A stretch of 5,405 nt of DNA from Candidatus Omnitrophota bacterium. GTDB taxonomy: Bacteria; Omnitrophota; Gorgyraeia; Duberdicusellales; 4484-171. A program made the position numbers and the translations under genes. The stretch lies in contig JAUVUO010000099.1 in NCBI GenBank assembly GCA_030601015.1, positions 1 to 5,405 on the forward strand. Direction: 5' to 3'. Below, piece by piece: positions 1 through 5,380 of the stretch. The stretch's first letter is position 1; every line of letters begins with the position of its first letter. Under the pieces are notes generated by a model, which made no database searches, had not been told where the DNA came from, and saw nothing but the letters and a program-made list of their open reading frames with translations.

Positions 1-1
1 A

Positions 2-937
2 ATCATTAATGATTCATTAAATGAAGGTATCCTTAATGAAAATAAAAAAATTGAATTTGTCAAATCTATAAATAAAACATTTTATTCGGAAGCTGCTGAC
101 ATTGGTGAATGGGGTAAAATTAAGAGAGAAACGGAAAAGTTTTTTCAGGATGGATTAATTTATGAAGAGGCAGAAAAGAAATTGATAAATAGTTTAATCC
201 GTATTTCAGAAATCGGCCGGGCTAGAAGATTAAATACGAGAGTTTCTAAATATAAAGAAAAAGTTGATTATGCCGGAGTATGGAAGGAAACTGTAAGAAA
301 CATAGATGAAGATAGTAAGGCCAAAGAAAAATTAAAAAGTTTGATGGATGGCCTTGTTAATGCTTCGACGATGCAAGAGGTAAAGGCTACAAGAAAAGAA
401 TTATTCGAAAAATTGGCAGGCTTAAAGAGCAAGGCTGGAGATAAAACCATATTTAAAAAAATGGAAGAACTTATACGAAAGACAGTAAAGATTAAAGAAA
501 AGGTGTTATCAACGAAGGAGATAGCAAAATTGATTTTGGGATTGAATGAATTTCAAAATTTGAGTAAAAACCATAATGACGAAATTGATTCCGTGCTTAA
601 AGAGCTCAGAGAAGTCTATTTTGAAGAAAAAGAAGTTAGCCGGGAATTAATTGGTAAAATAAAAAATATAGATTATAAACTTTCTAATATAAACAAAATT
701 TTGATTACTAAAGAGAGTAACATGAGTTATAAATTATTTGTTTTGCCCCGAAAAATGGTTATTAGTAAATTATCTTTATCTAATGTTAGAGTTATTTGTG
801 AGTATCGCCAAAATATTTTAAAAGACGTGACTTCTGAAGTTAAATGGCAATTTCAAGGGACTGGGGAAATAGTGATAAATGAAAAAGGATTAATTAGCGT
901 GGTGTCTTTGGGCCGGGTAAAAGCTATCGCTGATTAA
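2..937 (+). CDS. Partial envelope protein: long charged helical region plus C-terminal Big-like domain (5' end outside window)
   Basis: I do not recognise the protein as a whole. The frame is open from the left edge, so the TTG at 182 is not needed as a start: 60 further codons precede it without a stop, giving 311 visible residues with the N-terminus missing. Residues 1 to about 240 are rich in Lys, Glu and Leu and look alpha-helical, probably coiled coil, with no membrane segment. Residues about 243-311 form a Big-like immunoglobulin fold segment marked by DVTSEVKW and the strand around GRVKAIAD. The same D/E-V/I-T/S-S-x-V-K-W signature recurs in the next gene, so both probably act in the same extracytoplasmic structure. 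The domain is cut short by TAA at 935-937, just before its last strand; the frame continues the fold afterwards. A nonsense mutation or a base error is therefore likely. Reading frame is certain; function is only inferred. Confidence 0.75.
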   Translation: MINDSLNEGILNENKKIEFVKSINKTFYSEAADIGEWGKIKRETEKFFQDGLIYEEAEKKLINSLIRISEIGRARRLNTRVSKYKEKVDYAGVWKETVRNIDEDSKAKEKLKSLMDGLVNASTMQEVKATRKELFEKLAGLKSKAGDKTIFKKMEELIRKTVKIKEKVLSTKEIAKLILGLNEFQNLSKNHNDEIDSVLKELREVYFEEKEVSRELIGKIKNIDYKLSNINKILITKESNMSYKLFVLPRKMVISKLSLSNVRVICEYRQNILKDVTSEVKWQFQGTGEIVINEKGLISVVSLGRVKAIAD

Positions 938-991
938 AATGGAATCAAAGCAGAAGCAATAGACATTTATATTGTGAAATCTTTAAGATAG
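938..991 (+). pseudogene. In-frame remnant completing the Big-like domain after a premature TAA
   Basis: Reading on in the same frame past TAA gives 17 codons, NGIKAEAIDIYIVKSLR, then TAG at 989-991. This fits the closing strand of a Big repeat. The fifth repeat of the next protein reads VKIYCRYQGVKS, and here the frame reads VKAIAD-stop-NGIKA, with the stop exactly where Tyr stands. The second repeat (KVYCEYRGVKS) and first repeat (ILAVYKDI) also have Tyr there. TAT or TAC to TAA is one substitution. The original TAG lies one base before the next ATG, as expected for tightly packed operon genes, while the present TAA leaves 55 bases. I infer this is the lost C-terminus of the upstream gene. 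Confidence 0.65.
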
Positions 992-992
992 T

Positions 993-3254
993 ATGATGGA
1001 AGAAAATAATTATAGGTTCAAAATAAATAAAGGTTTAGGAATGTTTTGGGTGAATTTTTTTGTTATATTTATTTGTATATTTTCTTTCCCCCTCTATTTG
1101 TTGAGAGCGGAAAATATTTTAGATAATGAAAATACGGCAAATATTACGAGGCAAGAAGCCTTTATTAAGTATGGGCCTCCTAATAAAATAGATGATTATA
1201 AATGGTGTTATGACTATCCTGATAATTTTTGTATATCTTTTTCTAATGATTCTGCTGATACAAAAATAATTATTTTCCCCTATGTTTCTGTTGCTCGAGT
1301 AGGGGTGCCTTTTGAAATCAAAGCTTTTATTGTAAAAGCCAATTCAAGGATTGAAGAAATCACTTCTTATGTGAAATGGATAATAAATGATAAGGATATG
1401 GTACTAAAAAAAGAAGGGTTTTTTAGCCCTATAAAAAAAGGCAAAACTGAGATTTTGGCTGTTTATAAAGATATAATTAGTAACCCGTTAAATATATTCA
1501 TTAAAAACCCGGCTAAAATTATCCAAGAGGATATAAATGAGGCAGAGACTAATGAGGCAGAGACTAATGAGGATAAGCTTTTAATGATTGATGTTTTTCC
1601 TTACAACCCTGTAATTGGCAAACATAGTTATATAAAGTTTTCAGCTTTAGGGGTTTTTTTGAATCCTCAAACAAAAAATATTTTTAGTAAAGAAATTTCT
1701 TCAAAAGTGAGGTGGTTTTATTTATTTAAAGGTAATACAAAACAAAAACTTCGAAATACTATATATTTTCGTGATTCAGGGACTTCTAAAGTATATTGTG
1801 AGTATAGGGGAGTTAAAAGTATTCTTCAGGAGGTTAAGGTAGAAGATGCTTTCAGCCCTATTGAAGGTTTAATCAGAAGTATACGTTTAGTGCCCGCTGT
1901 TTTGTTAGCGAATGAAGGTTATACCGTACAGTTAAAAGCTCTGGCGACCCATTATACTAATAAAGTTGATAATGTCACTTCTCGAATAATTTGGAAAAAT
2001 ATTAATGATACTGTTGGTAAGGTTGATTCAAACGGCAAGTTGAAACTATACGAAGAGGGCCTGATTCAAGTTGTAGGCAGAATTAGAAATATTAAGACAT
2101 CAACCTCAAAAATAATTGTAAAGAAAGAATTGTCCGATGATGAATATTTGGTTGATGGTGTTGTGAAAGATGAAGAAATGGATGAATTAATTGATGAGAT
2201 GTCCGAAGACGAAGATTTGAAAAAAAATATCGAACAAGATGATGGAGTATTCAAAATAGAGAGCATTAAAGATGCTGTAGAAAAACTTTTTTTTTCAGTT
2301 AATAAGAAATTTATCTTAAAAGCTGAACCTTATTTGGTTAATTTATCTTTAGGGGAAGAGTCTAAAGTTAATGTTAAGCTCTATTATTCGGATAGTATTG
2401 AATATGATGTAACGTCATCGGTTAAATGGGAAATTTCATATCCTGAAAAAGTAAAGATTGAAAATGAGAACATAATAGCTTTAAAAGAGGGAACAGGTAC
2501 TATTATTGCTAATTTAGAAGGAGTAGACAGCAATACTATTAGAGTAGATATAGATAAAGCTAAATTGAAAACGATTGTTTTACGGGGGAAACAAAATCTT
2601 ATTAGAGTTGGAAAAACTATTGCTATCGAAGCTGAGGGGATTTATACAGATGGCAAGAAAAAAAACATCAGTGATTTAGCCCAATGGTATGTAGATAATA
2701 AAACAGTCATTGAACATATTGGTAAAGGCAGCTTTAAAGCAAAAGGCAAGGGCGAAGTGAAAATTTATTGCCGCTATCAAGGGGTAAAAAGTTTACCTTT
2801 GGTTTTGATTGTATATAAATCACCGGTACAGATATTTTTAAGTGTGTTTTTGGTTATTTGCAGTCTATTTATAGTGTTGCAGATATTCCTAACCATTAAA
2901 ATAAACAATTTGAACAAATTAAAAGTAAAAGATCCGGCGCTTTTTATTAAGACAATTTATTGTAACTTTAAAAAAGTTATAAAAGTTTTTGGGTTAACTT
3001 GCGAAAACCATATCACTCCTCTAAAATATTCCAGGATGATTGAAGAAAAATTTTCTATAGATGAAAATATTTTTTGGAAGATTAGCTGTAAATTCTCAGA
3101 ATTCGAGTATAGCAGCCATGTCGTTAGATATGAGGATGCCTTGGATTTTGGACTTAATTATAATAAGGCAATGTTTCTTCTGGCTAAAAAAGTTCCTAAT
3201 TTTTTTGTGAAATATTTAATATTACTTTTTTTTCAGTATCCTTTTGTGATATAG
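993..3254 (+). CDS. Membrane-anchored protein with five Big-like repeats and DUF4129-like C-terminal domain
   Basis: 753 residues. Residues 18-38 are a hydrophobic signal/anchor segment. Residues 53-83 hold a short BamE/SmpA-like motif (YGPP at 60-63, then an aromatic WCYDYP). Five Big-like repeats follow at about 95-171, 197-284, 296-377, 440-520 and 525-608, each with a version of D-V-T-S-x-V-K-W (EITSYVKW, EISSKVRW, NVTSRIIW, DVTSSVKW, NISDLAQW). An acidic linker (379-417) separates repeats three and four. A membrane helix spans 611-636. Residues about 645-735 resemble DUF4129, with HITP at 673-676 and FEY at 704-706, and the end (736-753) is hydrophobic. Repeats should face outward and DUF4129 the cytoplasm. 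DUF4129 is known as the tail of TgpA-type transglutaminase proteins and as separate partners of them. No Shine-Dalgarno precedes ATG 993. ATG 1041 has AAAGG seven bases upstream, but starting there loses the basic n-region, so 993 is kept. Role likely structural or surface-related; not proven. Confidence 0.85.
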   Translation: MMEENNYRFKINKGLGMFWVNFFVIFICIFSFPLYLLRAENILDNENTANITRQEAFIKYGPPNKIDDYKWCYDYPDNFCISFSNDSADTKIIIFPYVSVARVGVPFEIKAFIVKANSRIEEITSYVKWIINDKDMVLKKEGFFSPIKKGKTEILAVYKDIISNPLNIFIKNPAKIIQEDINEAETNEAETNEDKLLMIDVFPYNPVIGKHSYIKFSALGVFLNPQTKNIFSKEISSKVRWFYLFKGNTKQKLRNTIYFRDSGTSKVYCEYRGVKSILQEVKVEDAFSPIEGLIRSIRLVPAVLLANEGYTVQLKALATHYTNKVDNVTSRIIWKNINDTVGKVDSNGKLKLYEEGLIQVVGRIRNIKTSTSKIIVKKELSDDEYLVDGVVKDEEMDELIDEMSEDEDLKKNIEQDDGVFKIESIKDAVEKLFFSVNKKFILKAEPYLVNLSLGEESKVNVKLYYSDSIEYDVTSSVKWEISYPEKVKIENENIIALKEGTGTIIANLEGVDSNTIRVDIDKAKLKTIVLRGKQNLIRVGKTIAIEAEGIYTDGKKKNISDLAQWYVDNKTVIEHIGKGSFKAKGKGEVKIYCRYQGVKSLPLVLIVYKSPVQIFLSVFLVICSLFIVLQIFLTIKINNLNKLKVKDPALFIKTIYCNFKKVIKVFGLTCENHITPLKYSRMIEEKFSIDENIFWKISCKFSEFEYSSHVVRYEDALDFGLNYNKAMFLLAKKVPNFFVKYLILLFFQYPFVI
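1536..1572 (+). repeat. 15-bp in-frame tandem repeat (NEAET), about 2.5 copies
   Basis: The unit AATGAGGCAGAGACT occurs twice perfectly (1536-1550, 1551-1565) and then for seven more bases. It is in frame, encoding NEAET-NEAET-NE at residues 182-193, in the acidic linker between the first and second Big-like repeats. Perfect identity points to a recent slippage duplication. Because the unit is a multiple of three, copy changes would alter linker length without breaking the frame. Confidence 0.9.
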
Positions 3255-3255
3255 T

Positions 3256-3281
3256 GGGACTGTTGCCAGAGGCAACATCCC
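3256..3281 (+). repeat. Hairpin directly after the Big/DUF4129 gene
   Basis: TGTTGCC (3261-3267) and GGCAACA (3271-3277) form a perfect 7-bp stem with an AGA loop. GGGA (3256-3259) pairs with TCCC (3278-3281) beyond a single bulged C. It begins two bases after the TAG stop. No U-tract follows within 20 bases, so it is not a textbook intrinsic terminator, though it may protect or end the upstream transcript. Its left arm GGGACTGTTG is identical to the left arm of the hairpin at the end of the window, so it may belong to a dispersed repeat family. Confidence 0.7.
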
Positions 3282-3294
3282 CTGATTACTCAGA

Positions 3295-3324
3295 TTGAAA
3301 ACATTAATTTTTTATCGCTAAAAT
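3295..3324 (+). promoter_or_regulatory. Candidate sigma70-type promoter for the GroES-like gene
   Basis: TTGAAA (3295-3300, 5 of 6 to consensus) is followed by an 18-base spacer and TAAAAT (3319-3324, 5 of 6). Transcription would start near 3331 and give a leader of about 90 bases before ATG 3421. The 166-base gap after the previous gene supports a separate transcription unit. In AT-rich DNA such matches are common by chance. Confidence 0.35.
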
Positions 3325-3362
3325 TAGTTATGGGTGCTATTATAAAGTGGTGGAAATATATC

Positions 3363-3383
3363 AAATTTTTTTCGCAAAAATTT
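3363..3383 (+). other. A/T-only inverted repeat in the leader of the GroES-like gene
   Basis: AAATTTTT (3363-3370) and AAAAATTT (3376-3383) are perfect inverted repeats around the loop TTCGC. The repeat lies 37 bases upstream of ATG 3421. It could be a weak hairpin or an operator-like site, but in AT-rich DNA it could arise by chance. It does not resemble the CIRCE operator often found before groES genes. Confidence 0.3.
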
Positions 3384-3420
3384 TATGGTTTAAATATTTA
3401 TTGTAAATTTTAATATTATT

Positions 3421-3777
3421 ATGGATAAGATTATTGAACCGGTTGGCGATAAAGTTTTAATTGCTCAGGATAAAGGAGATGAAAAAACCCATTCCGGTTT
3501 ATATTTACCTCAAGGTATTCAAGAAAAAGATATGGCTCAATTAGGCAGAATAATTAAGGTCGGCCCGGGATATCCTGTTCCTGACCCAGGTTCAATTGAG
3601 CAGGAACCATGGTCTAAAACGTCAAAAAATAAATATTTTCCTCTTCAGGTAAAAGAGGGTGACCAATGCATTTTTTTAAAGAATCAGGGGGTGGAGATAA
3701 ATTTTGAAGGAAAAAAGTATATTGTTGTGCCGCAATCAGCTATTCTAATTTTGCTCAGGGATAACTTTGCGGAATAG
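3421..3777 (+). CDS. Divergent GroES (Cpn10) family co-chaperonin-like protein
   Basis: 118 residues against about 97 for E. coli GroES. The N-terminal PVGDKVLI strand, the mobile-loop region at about 19-38 with GLYLP (26-30, equivalent to the GroEL-contacting GGIVL segment), the GRIIKVGPG turn (42-50), VKEGDQCIF (77-85) and the closing VVPQSAILILL (102-112) follow the GroES fold in order. GroES caps the GroEL chamber in the cytoplasm. The extra length is mainly at residues 51-75, an aromatic and Pro-rich insert in the roof-loop position. No GroEL gene lies beside it, so it is probably not the main groES, and its chaperonin partner is unknown. An in-frame stop (TAA 3391-3393) with no other ATG between fixes ATG 3421 as the start. 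No Shine-Dalgarno is visible. It probably shares a transcript with the hydrolase 43 bases downstream. Family call firm, cellular role uncertain. Confidence 0.85.
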   Translation: MDKIIEPVGDKVLIAQDKGDEKTHSGLYLPQGIQEKDMAQLGRIIKVGPGYPVPDPGSIEQEPWSKTSKNKYFPLQVKEGDQCIFLKNQGVEINFEGKKYIVVPQSAILILLRDNFAE

Positions 3778-3820
3778 ACAAACCGGAAAGATATAGAACA
3801 AGTTGAATTCAAGAATATTT

Positions 3821-4621
3821 ATGTTAAAACTTTTTGTATTTTTAATAGTAACCGGGTTTTTAATTGTAATTTATGTAAGATATCTTCAATCTAAAAGTGT
3901 ATTTTTTCCATATAAAGAATTAGAAGGTGATCCCTCTTTAATGGAATTGACATTTGAAGATGTTTTTTTAAAAACCGCGGATAACGTTGATATTCATGGC
4001 TGGTTTATTCCATATCCGGGATCTGAATTTACAATGTTGTATTGTCATGGTAACGCCGGCAACATTACTACCAGGTTAGATAAATTATTAACAATGCACC
4101 AGCTGCGAATAAACGTTTTGGCTATAGATTACCGGGGTTACGGTAGGAGTAAAGGTGTCCCTACAGAATCAGGAGTATATTTAGATGCTGAATCAGCCTA
4201 TGATTATTTAATTCATAAATTAAACTTAGATCCTGGAAGAGTTGTTTTATACGGCGAATCTTTAGGCGGAGCTGTAATAATAGACCTTGCTTCTAAAGTT
4301 GAAGTGGGAGCTTTGGTTTTGGAAGGGACTTTTTCTTCAGGGAAAGATATTGGGAAAAAGTTTTATCCGTTTATCCCAAAAATATTTATACCAAATTTAT
4401 TTGATTCATTAAACAAAATTAAAAAAATAAATAAACCCAAATTATTTATACATTCTAATATTGACGAAGTCATACCTTTTGACTTAGGTAAAAAACTTTA
4501 CGAAGCTTCACCTGAACCTAAAAAGCTTTTCCCCATAAAAGGTACTCATGGGACAGCATTCGTTGAGTCTCAATATGAAACTAGTAAAGAGATAGCCCGA
4601 TTTATTGAAAATCTAAAATAG
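3821..4621 (+). CDS. Membrane-anchored alpha/beta hydrolase, ABHD13/BEM46-like
   Basis: 266 residues from ATG 3821. A hydrophobic N-terminal segment (2-19) followed by basic residues suggests a membrane anchor. Then come HGNAGN at 76-81 (oxyanion-hole region), DYRGYGRSKG at 103-112, and the nucleophile elbow GESLGG at 145-150 with Ser147. Asp215 in SNIDEVIPF and His243 in KGTHG complete the catalytic triad. This motif order is typical of the ABHD13/BEM46 group of serine hydrolases; the true substrate is unknown, and esterase, thioesterase or lipase-like activity are all possible. The frame could also start at TTG 3803, adding six residues, with GGAAAG 12 bases upstream. ATG was preferred because its N-terminus opens straight into the anchor. 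It follows the GroES-like gene closely and is likely co-transcribed with it, though no functional link is known. Confidence 0.9.
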   Translation: MLKLFVFLIVTGFLIVIYVRYLQSKSVFFPYKELEGDPSLMELTFEDVFLKTADNVDIHGWFIPYPGSEFTMLYCHGNAGNITTRLDKLLTMHQLRINVLAIDYRGYGRSKGVPTESGVYLDAESAYDYLIHKLNLDPGRVVLYGESLGGAVIIDLASKVEVGALVLEGTFSSGKDIGKKFYPFIPKIFIPNLFDSLNKIKKINKPKLFIHSNIDEVIPFDLGKKLYEASPEPKKLFPIKGTHGTAFVESQYETSKEIARFIENLK

Positions 4622-4697
4622 ACAAGAAAATGAATTAGTCTATTATGTATAAAGGTATTAAAAAATATTAAACTGAGGTATAAAAATATTTTAAAAT

Positions 4698-5084
4698 ATG
4701 TTTAAATTTATTATATTATCAGCTTTTATCGTCATTTATTTAGAAGGTTGTTCATCTTTAAGATATACGGAACAGTTGTTAGTTTTGAAAAGACTTTCTG
4801 ATAGTCAAAGGAATATAAATAATTATTTAGGTGAACAGGAAAAATTTTTTGAAAAACTGTTGGCAGACATTAAAAAGGAAAAAATAGAATTAGGTACTTC
4901 GAAAGATGACTTTCTAACTAGTTATGGAAAACCGGTATTAATACGTAAAGATTTTAAAAAGTCTATGGGCGAAGTTTTCCTTTATCGATACCCCACAAAA
5001 TATTTCAATTCAGATAAAGTGTATGTTTATTTTGACCGATTTGGAAAATTAGTTAATTTGGAACATACCCCTATCAGTAAATAA
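4698..5084 (+). CDS. Small lipoprotein with BamE/SmpA-like C-terminal domain
   Basis: 128 residues. A short hydrophobic signal (2-14) ends in a lipobox LEGC (15-18), so Cys18 should be lipidated; Glu at the second lipobox position is atypical. Residues about 22-65 are charged and probably helical, forming a stalk. Residues 66-123 resemble the BamE/SmpA/OmlA fold: GTSKDDFLTSYGKP (66-79), VFLYRYP (93-99) and the strand VYVYFDRFGKLV (108-119). Classical BamE helps assemble outer-membrane beta-barrels, but many lipoproteins share this small fold, so no BAM role is claimed. A similar YGxP stretch occurs near the N-terminus of the 753-residue protein upstream. It is separated from the hydrolase gene by 76 AT-rich bases; the only GAGG is 19 bases before ATG, too far for a normal ribosome binding site. 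Confidence 0.8.
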   Translation: MFKFIILSAFIVIYLEGCSSLRYTEQLLVLKRLSDSQRNINNYLGEQEKFFEKLLADIKKEKIELGTSKDDFLTSYGKPVLIRKDFKKSMGEVFLYRYPTKYFNSDKVYVYFDRFGKLVNLEHTPISK

Positions 5085-5126
5085 ATTAAGCCCGAAAATC
5101 TAATAGATCTTCCTTTTTATATGAAT

Positions 5127-5193
5127 AGGACGGTGTCGTAAAATGGAGCTGTTGAGAAATTCTCTTTTGCATTTTTTTTTGAGATCCCGTCCT
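5127..5193. repeat. Nested inverted repeat with T-run; possible terminator or miniature element
   Basis: AGGACGG (5127-5133) is the exact reverse complement of CCGTCCT (5187-5193). Inside, AAAATG (5140-5145) pairs with CATTTT (5170-5175), and GAGA/TCTC lies in the centre (5155-5164). Nine Ts run from 5172 to 5180. The inner hairpin plus T-run could end transcription of the lipoprotein gene, whose stop is about 55 bases upstream. Alternatively the whole 67-base unit is a small palindromic insertion. Arm spacing is uneven (6 versus 11 bases), which weakens the cruciform reading. Confidence 0.4.
5149..5160 (+). repeat. Direct repeat CTGTTGAGAAAT, copy 1
   Basis: CTGTTGAGAAAT here recurs exactly at 5384-5395, within the terminal hairpin. 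A 12-base exact repeat 235 bases apart is unlikely by chance and ties the nested inverted repeat to the terminal hairpin family. Confidence 0.6.
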
Positions 5194-5264
5194 GCCTATC
5201 AGCAAGGTCTCTGACATTTGACAGGATGCCCGGTGTGAAGTGTCATTCCTTTCTCCCCTTTGTC

Positions 5265-5287
5265 ATTGCCCGGCTTGCCCGGGCAAT
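5265..5287. repeat. REP-like palindrome
   Basis: ATTGCCCGG (5265-5273) and CCGGGCAAT (5279-5287) are perfect 9-base inverted repeats around the loop CTTGC. The stem is G+C-rich in an otherwise AT-rich genome, and the form (GTCATTGCCCGG then CCGGGCAATCT) recalls REP-type intergenic palindromes seen in many bacteria. There is no T-run, so termination is not the obvious function. Confidence 0.65.
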
Positions 5288-5340
5288 CTATTAGTTTTAA
5301 TTCTGCGGGATTTTTAGATTTCCTGACTGGGCCGCTGGTG

Positions 5341-5349
5341 TGTTATAAT
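5341..5349 (+). promoter_or_regulatory. Perfect extended -10 element, promoter candidate reading out of the window
   Basis: TGTTATAAT is an exact TG-N-TATAAT extended -10. The -35 region is weak: CTGACT at 5323-5328 matches 4 of 6 but with a 15-base spacer, which an extended -10 can tolerate. Transcription would begin near 5356 and run through AGGGGGG (5376-5382) and the terminal hairpin. ATG at 5394-5396 lies 11 bases after that purine run, so a gene could begin here, but only four codons are visible. Confidence 0.45.
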
Positions 5350-5380
5350 GAGAGGGCAAAGATAATTAAACTATTAGGGG

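Noticed and set aside
182..184. TTG as the start of the first gene
   Set aside because: The frame is open for 60 codons upstream to the window edge with similar helical, Lys/Glu-rich composition, so the gene begins outside the window.
268..450. Minus-strand ORF of 60 codons
   Set aside because: It lies wholly within the well-supported plus-strand gene, shows no recognisable motif and reads as a shadow of AT-rich coding sequence.
935..937. TAA recoded as a sense codon (alternative genetic code)
   Set aside because: No other in-frame TAA occurs inside the long genes here, and the lipoprotein gene ends plausibly with TAA. A single mutation or base error is simpler.
2066..2266. Minus-strand ORF of 66 codons, Ser-rich
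   Set aside because: Its Ser-rich run mirrors the acidic Asp/Glu linker codons of the opposite strand, so it is a shadow frame.
3301..3420. CIRCE operator before the GroES-like gene
   Set aside because: No TTAGCACTC / GAGTGCTAA arms are present; the only inverted repeat is A/T-only.
4617..4644. Inverted repeat AATAGAC / GTCTATT overlapping the hydrolase stop codon, as terminator
   Set aside because: The stem is only 7 bp and AT-rich with a 14-base loop and no T-run; such pairs are expected by chance here.
4654..4694. Imperfect direct repeat of GGTAT plus A/T tract upstream of the lipoprotein gene
   Set aside because: Beyond GGTAT the similarity is just A/T-rich sequence; too weak to call a binding site.
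5218..5246. Promoter with perfect TTGACA (5218-5223) and TGTCAT (5241-5246) at 17-base spacing
   Set aside because: The -10 matches only 4 of 6 and the pair is better seen as a TGACA/TGTCA inverted repeat; kept only as a weak possibility.
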